Origin: Alistipes sp. | GTDB taxonomy: Bacteria; Bacteroidota; Bacteroidia; Bacteroidales; Rikenellaceae | Length of the DNA stretch: 5,211 nucleotides | NCBI GenBank assembly: GCA_017391665.1 | Contig: JAFOXS010000354.1 | Span: forward strand, 1-5,211 | Direction of reading: 5' to 3' | Shown here: positions 1 through 5,211 of the stretch, piece by piece | Numbering within the stretch: position 1 is the first letter of the stretch | Layout: each line of letters begins with the position of its first letter | The notes under the pieces: generated by a model | The model's input: the letters and a program-made list of their open reading frames with translations, nothing else | Told to the model about the DNA's origin: nothing | Databases searched by the model: none | Made by a program: the position numbers and the translations under genes

Positions 1-429
1 CGCTTGCAGAAGGTACGCAAGAGCTTGGGTATCCAGCTTTCGGGTGGTGAGCGTCGCCGTACGGAGATTGCCCGTGCCGTAGCCATCAACCCTGCATTCA
101 TCCTTCTGGATGAGCCCTTTGCGGGCGTTGACCCCATTGCCGTAGAGGATATTCAGAGTATCGTCGCAACACTGAAGGACAAGAACATCGGCGTAATCAT
201 CACCGACCACAATGTGGATGAGACTCTCGAAATTACCGACCGAACTTATCTTCTCTACGAGGGTAAGATCCTGAAGACCGGTACGGCTGAGGATCTGGCC
301 AACGATGAGATGGTGCGCAAGGTATATCTTGGCAAAAACTTTGAGTTGCGCCGCCGCAAAAGCGCCACTATGGAGCGCATCGAGGCCGAGCGTGCTGCAG
401 CACAAATTGATGAATTAAACCAACTATAA
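1..429 (+). CDS. lptB: LPS export ABC transporter ATP-binding protein LptB (C-terminal part)
   Basis: This is the nucleotide-binding subunit of the LptB2FG transporter. It hydrolyses ATP on the cytoplasmic side of the inner membrane to drive lipopolysaccharide toward the outer membrane. The gene is cut by the window edge; 142 codons remain, and roughly 100 N-terminal residues with the Walker A motif are missing. Visible in the fragment are the ABC signature LSGGERRR (residues 13-20), Walker B with catalytic glutamate [11 protein letters not shown] (34-44), and the H-loop TDHN (68-71). The end [12 protein letters not shown] matches the usual LptB C-terminus closely, which favours LptB over other ABC ATPases such as LivG/LivF. 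A charged 26-residue tail (117-142) then continues beyond the point where E. coli LptB stops. The TTG at position 4 is internal, not a start. aroA begins 6 nt after the stop. Identity is confident; full length is not visible. Confidence 0.93.
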   Translation, partial: RLQKVRKSLGIQLSGGERRRTEIARAVAINPAFILLDEPFAGVDPIAVEDIQSIVATLKDKNIGVIITDHNVDETLEITDRTYLLYEGKILKTGTAEDLANDEMVRKVYLGKNFELRRRKSATMERIEAERAAAQIDELNQL

Positions 430-435
430 CCCTAT

Positions 436-1689
436 ATGGATAAATCTGTCTCCGCAGGAAGTATCAGAGGCACAATTGCTCCTCCCAGTTCAAAGAGTTA
501 CGCTCAGCGAGCCATAGCCCTTGCACTATTGGCCGAGGGACGCAGTATATTGCGTAACATCGAATTTTGTAAAGACACTCGCTCGGCCCTCAAATGCATT
601 GAGGCATTGGGCGCCAAGGTGGAGTATATCGACGATAGCACCATCGCAATCGAGGGCGGCCTGAAGCCGCAGTCAAGCACATTGAACGTCGGTGAGTCGG
701 GTCTGGCAACACGTCTTTTCACACCTATTGCATCACTCAACCCAACACCCATTACCATCGAGGGTGAGGGCACTCTGCTCTATCGTCCCATGACGATGAT
801 GATTGAGCCGTTGCGTCAGCTGGGTGTGCAGGTGCGTGATGGAGGAGGATTCCTACCTATCGAGGTACAGGGTCCCATGCATGGCGGAGATATAACGGTC
901 GATGGCAGCGTATCATCGCAATTCATTACGGGATTGCTGCTCGCATTGCCTCTTGCTCAGGAGGATACGACACTTAACGTCACATCACCCGTTTCGATAC
1001 CATATATCGACATGACAATCGAAACGGCTCGTCTTTTCGGTGTGGAGATCATGCACAATGAGGGCGACTACACTCAATTCTTCATCGAGGGCAGACAGCA
1101 ATATACCCCTGCCGACATCTCCATCGAAGGCGACTGGAGCGGAGCAGCAACACTGCTTGTAGCTGGTGCCATTGCAGGTGAGGTTACGGTAAAAAATATA
1201 TCTACACTCTCAAAGCAGGCCGACACGGCGATATGCCATGCTCTGGAGCGTGCCGGCGCAGGCCTTATCATAGAGCAGGATAGCATTACGGTAAGCAAAC
1301 GCAAGTTGCGCGGCTTTGAATTTGACGCCACGAATGCACCCGACCTCTTCCCTGCACTTGCAGCATTGGCGGCAGCAGCCGAGGGCGAGAGTGTAATCAT
1401 CGGCACCGATCGTCTGCGTCACAAGGAGAGCGATAGAGCCGAAACCATCTGCCACGAATATGAGAAGTTGGGTATCGAGGTGGATATCAGCGAAAAGAAT
1501 ATTATGCGAATCCGAGGAGGTGAGATCCTTCCTGCCACTACATTCAGCCACAACGACCACCGCATCGCCATGTCTATTGCCATTTCGGCACTGCGCTGCC
1601 AGGGTGAGGTTGTAATCGAAAATGCAGAGTGCGTAGAGAAGAGCTATCCTACATTCTTCGAGGATCTGGAATCTATAATTATGCGATAA
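436..1689 (+). CDS. aroA: 3-phosphoshikimate 1-carboxyvinyltransferase (EPSP synthase)
   Basis: This cytoplasmic enzyme transfers the enolpyruvyl group of PEP to shikimate-3-phosphate, the sixth step of the shikimate pathway. The 417-residue length is normal for the family. By comparison with the E. coli enzyme I place S19-K20-S21 and R25 (K22, S23, R27), the PEP loop GESGLATR at 86-93 (around G96 and R100), R117 (R124), S160-S161-Q162 (S169-S170-Q171), Y190 (Y200), D303 (D313), the KESDR motif at 330-334 (E341, R344), D374-H375-R376 (R386) and K402 (K411). All the main catalytic and substrate-binding positions are therefore kept. The loop is unusual: the residues matching T97 and P101 are both leucine (L90, L94). 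The ATG at 436 places K20 as expected. No Shine-Dalgarno sequence precedes it. The stop codon overlaps the aroC start, and aroC performs the next reaction. Confidence 0.96.
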   Translation: MDKSVSAGSIRGTIAPPSSKSYAQRAIALALLAEGRSILRNIEFCKDTRSALKCIEALGAKVEYIDDSTIAIEGGLKPQSSTLNVGESGLATRLFTPIASLNPTPITIEGEGTLLYRPMTMMIEPLRQLGVQVRDGGGFLPIEVQGPMHGGDITVDGSVSSQFITGLLLALPLAQEDTTLNVTSPVSIPYIDMTIETARLFGVEIMHNEGDYTQFFIEGRQQYTPADISIEGDWSGAATLLVAGAIAGEVTVKNISTLSKQADTAICHALERAGAGLIIEQDSITVSKRKLRGFEFDATNAPDLFPALAALAAAAEGESVIIGTDRLRHKESDRAETICHEYEKLGIEVDISEKNIMRIRGGEILPATTFSHNDHRIAMSIAISALRCQGEVVIENAECVEKSYPTFFEDLESIIMR

Positions 1690-2669
1690 TGAACTCTTGG
1701 GGAGATAAATTCAGAGTAACCATCTGGGGCGAGTCACATGGACAGCAGGTGGGTGTAAGCATCGATGGAGTACCCGCAGGCATAACACTGCAGGAGGATG
1801 ACTTTTTGTACGATCTCGGCCGCCGCAAATCAGGAGGTGCAGGTACCACTACACGCACCGAAAGCGATCAGCCGCATATTGTTTCGGGAGTATACGAGGG
1901 CCACACCACAGGTGCTCCGCTCACCATTGTTTTCCTCAACGAGAACACCCGCTCGGCAGATTATCGCAATCTGACGGTTCATCCCCGCCCTTCACACGCC
2001 GACTGGGTAGCACAGAAGAAGTGGAACGGACACAACGATCCGCGCGGTGGCGGACACTTCTCGGGTCGCCTTACTTTGGGTCTGGTTGCAGCAGCAGTTG
2101 TAGCAAAAAAGATTCTTGGCGACAACGTACAATTCTCTACCAATATCATTGAGATAGGAGGCGAGCAGGATAGCACAAAATTTGACCAGATAATCGAGCA
2201 GGCACGCATGTCGCAGGACTCTGTAGGTGGCGTAGTGGAGTGCCGCACAAATGGAATTGAGGCTGGCTTGGGTGAGCCATTTTTTGACTCGGCAGAGAGT
2301 CTTATTGCGCATCTGCTATTCTCTGTCCCAGCAGTAAAGGGCGTGGAGTTTGGCGACGGCTTCACTTCAGCACGCATGCTCGGTTCGCAGAATAATGACC
2401 CCATCACGGATGCCGACGGACACACCGCAACAAATCACGCTGGCGGCATTGTAGGAGGCATCACCAATGGCAACGAAATCGTCGTACGTGCTGCAATCAA
2501 GCCTACGGCTTCGATCTCTCGCGAGCAGCAGACCTTCAATTTCGAAAGTGGTAAGGTGGAGCCCCTTATTATCAAGGGTCGCCATGATGTTTGCATTGCA
2601 TTGCGCGCCGCCGTTGTTGTGGAGGCTGCGGTTGCTATCGCATTGGCAGACTTAAAAATACGCGCATAG
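1689..2669 (+). CDS. aroC: chorismate synthase (GGGHFSGR variant type)
   Basis: This FMN-dependent enzyme converts EPSP to chorismate by anti-1,4-elimination of phosphate, the last shikimate step. The start is the ATG in TAATG, sharing one base with the aroA stop; it puts the conserved GESHG at residues 14-18, as expected. An upstream in-frame GTG at 1629 would only add residues lying inside aroA. The protein has 326 residues, a little short for a family usually near 350-360. Motifs in order are GESHG (H17), R45-R46, the TGAPL segment (74-78), RPSHAD (100-105, H103), RGGGHFSGR (119-127), TNHAGGIVGG (248-257) and GRHD (297-300). The common form of the middle block is GGGRSSARET; here it reads GGGHFSGRLT, and the end block GRHDVCIALRAAVVVE differs from the common GRHDPC-PRAVPVVE. 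From memory, GGGHFSGRLT occurs in clostridial chorismate synthases, so this is a known subtype rather than a broken enzyme. prmC starts directly after the stop. Confidence 0.94.
   Translation: MNSWGDKFRVTIWGESHGQQVGVSIDGVPAGITLQEDDFLYDLGRRKSGGAGTTTRTESDQPHIVSGVYEGHTTGAPLTIVFLNENTRSADYRNLTVHPRPSHADWVAQKKWNGHNDPRGGGHFSGRLTLGLVAAAVVAKKILGDNVQFSTNIIEIGGEQDSTKFDQIIEQARMSQDSVGGVVECRTNGIEAGLGEPFFDSAESLIAHLLFSVPAVKGVEFGDGFTSARMLGSQNNDPITDADGHTATNHAGGIVGGITNGNEIVVRAAIKPTASISREQQTFNFESGKVEPLIIKGRHDVCIALRAAVVVEAAVAIALADLKIRA
2654..2658 (+). promoter_or_regulatory. A5 tract upstream of the prmC start
   Basis: Five adenines lie at -16 to -12 relative to the prmC ATG, inside the last codons of aroC (LKIRA end). 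No Shine-Dalgarno motif is present. Unstructured A-rich leaders are a plausible substitute initiation signal in Bacteroidota, but the tract also encodes a lysine codon, so it may be incidental. Confidence 0.3.
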
Positions 2670-3527
2670 ATGATAGGCAGACGAGCAGACGTAATCGACT
2701 ATCTGTGTAGTCGTATGCAAGGACTGTACTCGTCGGACGAGTGCCGACACATAGCCCGTATGGCAGCTGCTGCGTGGAGCAATACGGATGAGAGCCGTTT
2801 TCTGATAGAACCCAACGAGATAATCGAAATCAGCGATCTGGAGAGCCGCGCCGATGAATTGGCGGCAGGTTGTCCTATACAATATATACTCGGGCAAGCT
2901 GAGTTTTGCGGCGAGATATTCGCCGTACGTTCTGGTGTGCTGATCCCCCGTCCAGAGACCGAGGAGTTGGTAATGTGGGCCATAGAGAAGTCGCATTCGC
3001 TGCACTCTCCCCGCATTTTGGATGTATGTACGGGGAGTGGCTGCATAGCCATAGCGCTAAAGAAACGAATCCCCACGGCAACACTTACGGCAATAGAGCT
3101 CTCGCAAGATGCCCTCGCAATAGCCAAGGAGAATGCCGAGCAACTACACGCCGAAGTAGAATTCATAAAGGATGATGCGCTGCATGGCATGCATAGTATT
3201 GATGGTCGGGAGTTTGATATCATAATCTCCAATCCGCCATACATTCCCCAATCAGAGATTTCGGCCATGCGCATCAATGTCACACAATATGAGCCGCATA
3301 TGGCTTTGTTTGTCGATGACAATGACCCATTGATCTTTTATCGCGAAATTGCCCGCACAGCATTAAGACTCCTCACAAGCAACGGATGGCTGCTGTTTGA
3401 GATTCATGAGACATTGGCCGACAAGACCATGCTGATGCTCGCCGATGAGGGCTACACAGACATAGAGCTACGAGAAGACTTCCGTCAAAAACCCCGCATG
3501 ATATGTTGCAGACCAAAGAGAGAGTAA
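2670..3527 (+). CDS. prmC: peptide chain release factor N5-glutamine methyltransferase PrmC (HemK)
   Basis: This cytoplasmic enzyme uses S-adenosylmethionine to methylate the glutamine of the GGQ motif in release factors RF1 and RF2, which raises termination efficiency. The 285-residue length fits the family. The N-terminal helical substrate-binding domain (about 1-80) ends in the conserved QYILG (71-75). The linker LIPRPETEELV (91-101) follows. The Rossmann methyltransferase domain has the SAM-binding loop LDVCTGSGCIAIAL (117-130), an acidic ribose contact at E143, and the NPPY motif (188-191) that binds the target glutamine. NPPY together with the PRPETE linker separates PrmC from other NPPY methyltransferases such as PrmB or RsmC. 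The ATG at 2670 abuts the aroC TAG with no gap, suggesting termination-reinitiation. In many bacteria prmC lies next to prfA; here it sits between aroC and recX, and its last 25 nt overlap recX. Confidence 0.95.
   Translation: MIGRRADVIDYLCSRMQGLYSSDECRHIARMAAAAWSNTDESRFLIEPNEIIEISDLESRADELAAGCPIQYILGQAEFCGEIFAVRSGVLIPRPETEELVMWAIEKSHSLHSPRILDVCTGSGCIAIALKKRIPTATLTAIELSQDALAIAKENAEQLHAEVEFIKDDALHGMHSIDGREFDIIISNPPYIPQSEISAMRINVTQYEPHMALFVDDNDPLIFYREIARTALRLLTSNGWLLFEIHETLADKTMLMLADEGYTDIELREDFRQKPRMICCRPKRE
3487..3491 (+). promoter_or_regulatory. A5 tract upstream of the recX start
   Basis: Five adenines lie at -16 to -12 relative to the recX ATG, within the 3' end of prmC. No Shine-Dalgarno sequence precedes this start. 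The spacing equals that seen before prmC. The role as an initiation element is inferred from position only. Confidence 0.3.
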
Positions 3528-4030
3528 AACGCACAAAGAATGCCGAGCAGGCACTCTCATCGCTTATGCGGTTATGTGCCCGAGCTGAGCGTTCATCGGG
3601 TGATGCACGACGCCTGATGGCGACATGGGGTGTACCCGAGCAGGATCGCGATAAGATCTTGCAACGCCTTAAGGCTGAGCGGTTCATTGACGATGAACGA
3701 TATGCATCGGCTTTCGTCAGAGAGAAGGTCGCGCTCGGTGGCTGGGGTGAGTATAAGATTCGTGCCGCCTTGCGTCGCAAGGGTATTGCAGAGGATATTA
3801 TTGCTCGTGCCCTGCAACAGATATCTCCTAGGCAGAGTGCCGAGCAGTTGGCAATGCGCCTTGCCCGCAAATTGAAAACCGTAAAATACAAATCGAAATA
3901 CGATCTGAAAAACAAACTGATCCGTTATGGGCTCTCGCTCGGATACACCATGGAGGCTGTCATCCCGCAAGTCGAGGAGTTAATCCATGACATAAAAACC
4001 GAAGAAGAATGCGACGACTTTTTATTTTAG
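3503..4030 (+). CDS. recX: regulatory protein RecX family
   Basis: RecX binds RecA or its filament on single-stranded DNA and limits recombinase and coprotease activity. The 175-residue, highly basic, mostly helical protein has the family's tandem three-helix repeats. The clearest signature is RFIDDERYASAFVREK (residues 60-75), followed by GWGEYKIRAALRRKGI (80-95) and a C-terminal repeat around KLIRYGLSLGYTMEAV (138-153). The start at 3503 lies inside prmC in another frame, giving a 25-nt overlap. It is the first ATG of the frame and leaves a reasonable 15-20 residue lead before the first helix, although a slightly later start cannot be ruled out. The 3' end overlaps the peptidase gene by 22 nt. 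No recA is visible here. The family call is firm; any modulating effect on RecA in this organism is inferred from the family. Confidence 0.9.
   Translation: MLQTKERVKRTKNAEQALSSLMRLCARAERSSGDARRLMATWGVPEQDRDKILQRLKAERFIDDERYASAFVREKVALGGWGEYKIRAALRRKGIAEDIIARALQQISPRQSAEQLAMRLARKLKTVKYKSKYDLKNKLIRYGLSLGYTMEAVIPQVEELIHDIKTEEECDDFLF
3994..3998 (+). promoter_or_regulatory. A5 tract upstream of the M23 peptidase start
   Basis: Five adenines lie at -15 to -11 relative to the ATG at 4009, within the 3' end of recX. A purine run GAAGAAGA directly abuts the ATG but is too close to act as a Shine-Dalgarno site. As with prmC and recX, the tract is a candidate A-rich initiation element, inferred from recurrence and spacing. 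Confidence 0.3.
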
Positions 4031-4065
4031 CCCTTATATCTACACTACACCTCACATCGTGGGCA
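4009..4065 (+). other. predicted Sec signal peptide of the M23 peptidase
   Basis: Residues 1-19 show a positive n-region (R2, R3), an uninterrupted hydrophobic core from L4 to L15 broken only by polar S11, T12 and H14, and a short c-region ending S17-W18-A19 before Q20. Small residues at -3 and -1 fit signal peptidase I. There is no lipobox cysteine, so this is not a lipoprotein. Glutamine right after the cut is common in Bacteroidota secreted proteins. The peptide supports the choice of the ATG at 4009 as the start. Confidence 0.8.
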
Positions 4066-5211
4066 CAGACTTTGAACCCTGACTATTACGATTTTCCGTT
4101 ACGCGACGTAGCAGGCTACTACTCTGCCAACTTCGGCGAGATGCGCCCCAACCATTTCCACTCGGGCACCGACTTCAAAACCAACGGTGTGGAGGGTAAA
4201 CCCGTAATTGCTGTAGCAGATGGCTATGTAAGCCGCATCCTGCAGTCGCCTACGGGCTATGGGCTGGCCCTATACATCGAGCATCCCAACGGAACGACAT
4301 CGGTCTATGGCCACCTGTCGAGTTTTCGCAAGGATATAGCCGACTATGTCTTTGCGGAGCGCCACCGTCTCAAGCAGAGCCGCGTGGATCTTTACTGCAA
4401 GGCTGGACAGTTTACCGTAAAGCGTGGCGAGGAGATTGCCCGCTCGGGTAATACTGGCTCATCGCAGGGTCCGCATCTGCACTTCGAGATTCGCGATGCA
4501 CGTACAGGCAAGACCTTCAATATCATAAAGCAGGGCATCGTACGCCCCAAGGATGACATTTCACCCTACATCATGAAGGTGCATTACATTGAGGTAGATA
4601 CCATTCAGGGAGTGCCCGTGCACAGCCGTCCGAAGAGTTATGCAGTACACAAGGCTGACAATACGACCTATCGTCTGGCACAGCAGAGCCCCATCAAGGT
4701 TGGTCGCAATGGCTATTTTGTGGTCGAGACTTCGGATCGCAAGAACGATGTTGCCAACACCTATGGTGTATATAATCTGGTGGAGAAGATCGATGGCAAA
4801 ACGATCTTCGAGTATCGCAACGATGGTTTTACGTTCGATCTGTCGCGTTACTGCAATGCCGTGTCGTACTACCCTATTCAGCGCTCATCGCGCAACGAGG
4901 CCATGCGTACGGCAATGCTGCAGGGAGGTACAAAATATTTCTACCCGACGCTTGTAAACCGTGGCGTAGTAAGCACTTCGGCCGAACAAAAGCGAGATGT
5001 GGAGTTTCTCATCACCGACGATTGCGGCAACACCTCCACACTGAATTTTCAGATTGTGGGTAAGTCGGACGCAGAGTGCTTCCAGGGAGAGATTGAGCAG
5101 GGTGCTCATATTGTTGCCTACAACCACGATTTTGCCGAGAAGGTGGACGACGTGGTAAGTGTGATAATTCCCAAGGGCGCTCTATACGAGAGCATAGCCA
5201 TGAAGATGGAG
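4009..5211 (+). CDS. secreted M23 family metallopeptidase (LytM/DD-endopeptidase type), 3' end outside window
   Basis: This is a predicted zinc peptidase that cuts peptidoglycan cross-links or peptides outside the inner membrane. The 401 visible codons start at the ATG at 4009, inside recX. That start yields a signal peptide: MRR, a hydrophobic core (4-16) and a probable S-W-A|Q cut after residue 19. The M23 domain spans about 35-185. Metal ligands are H51 and D55 (HSGTD) and H158 of HLH; likely catalytic histidines are H102 (YGHL) and H156. SGNTGSSQGPHLHFE (146-160) is a classic M23 end block. With all ligands present it should be active, unlike LytM-like activators such as NlpD or EnvC that lack them. 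About 54 residues separate H102 from H156, more than in compact LytM domains. The region from about 186 to the edge has no motif I recognise and looks beta-rich. The exact substrate is unknown. Confidence 0.9.
   Translation, partial: MRRLFILALISTLHLTSWAQTLNPDYYDFPLRDVAGYYSANFGEMRPNHFHSGTDFKTNGVEGKPVIAVADGYVSRILQSPTGYGLALYIEHPNGTTSVYGHLSSFRKDIADYVFAERHRLKQSRVDLYCKAGQFTVKRGEEIARSGNTGSSQGPHLHFEIRDARTGKTFNIIKQGIVRPKDDISPYIMKVHYIEVDTIQGVPVHSRPKSYAVHKADNTTYRLAQQSPIKVGRNGYFVVETSDRKNDVANTYGVYNLVEKIDGKTIFEYRNDGFTFDLSRYCNAVSYYPIQRSSRNEAMRTAMLQGGTKYFYPTLVNRGVVSTSAEQKRDVEFLITDDCGNTSTLNFQIVGKSDAECFQGEIEQGAHIVAYNHDFAEKVDDVVSVIIPKGALYESIAMKME

Noticed and set aside
1629..1688. In-frame GTG extension of aroC, adding 20 residues upstream of the ATG at 1689
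   Set aside because: The extra residues match no part of the chorismate synthase family and lie entirely inside aroA; the ATG at 1689 places GESHG correctly.
2699..3322. Long antisense open frame (about 207 codons) inside prmC
   Set aside because: It is Ser/Met/Ile-rich with no family resemblance and lies opposite a well-supported gene; it is a by-product of the codon use of prmC.
3682..3698. Perfect 6-bp inverted repeat with a 5-nt loop (GTTCAT...ATGAAC) inside recX
   Set aside because: It encodes the conserved FIDDER signature, has a weak AT-containing stem, lacks a T-tract and sits mid-gene, so it is not a terminator or operator.
3373..3915. Antisense open frame (about 180 codons) across the prmC/recX junction
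   Set aside because: The translation is Arg/Ser/Cys-rich with no recognisable motif, and both sense genes have clear family signatures.
4001..4008. GAAGAAGA purine run before the ATG at 4009 as a Shine-Dalgarno site
   Set aside because: It directly touches the start codon, so the spacing is too short, and it lacks a GGAGG-like core.
4640..4957. Same-strand open frame of about 105 codons inside the M23 gene
   Set aside because: It is Arg-rich and low in structure, and it is out of frame with the peptidase reading frame, which is open throughout.

Overview
This window is a densely packed stretch of bacterial core-metabolism and envelope genes, all on the + strand, with no intergenic space longer than 6 bases. 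The features point to Bacteroidota, probably order Bacteroidales. No start codon has a Shine-Dalgarno sequence at normal spacing. The secreted peptidase has a short signal peptide with a predicted A|Q cut. The LptB, PrmC and RecX proteins look like those of this phylum. Base composition looks balanced rather than AT-rich, so an Alistipes/Rikenellaceae-like genome is a reasonable but unproven guess.

The layout is as follows. 1-429: the C-terminal part of LptB, the ATPase of the lipopolysaccharide exporter; its N-terminus lies off the left edge. 436-1689: aroA (EPSP synthase). 1689-2669: aroC (chorismate synthase). 2670-3527: prmC (release-factor glutamine methyltransferase). 3503-4030: recX (RecA modulator). 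4009-5211: a secreted M23 metallopeptidase that runs off the right edge. The junctions are a 6-nt gap, a 1-nt overlap, a 0-nt gap, a 25-nt overlap and a 22-nt overlap. I see no terminator or promoter between genes, so the block is most simply read as one polycistronic transcript with strongly coupled translation.

AroA and AroC catalyse consecutive reactions, the last two steps to chorismate, so their coupling is functionally logical. LptB and the M23 peptidase both serve the cell envelope. PrmC (translation termination) and RecX (recombination control) have no obvious link to these and probably share the operon for reasons of expression.

I found no mobile element, CRISPR array, RNA gene, defence system or other clearly undescribed system. 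The points worth a second look are sequence-level: an AroC of the GGGHFSGR variant type; an AroA whose PEP-loop residues equivalent to E. coli T97 and P101 are both leucine; a 26-residue tail on LptB; a recurring A5 tract 11-16 nt upstream of three start codons; and an M23 domain with an insertion and a long uncharacterised C-terminal region.
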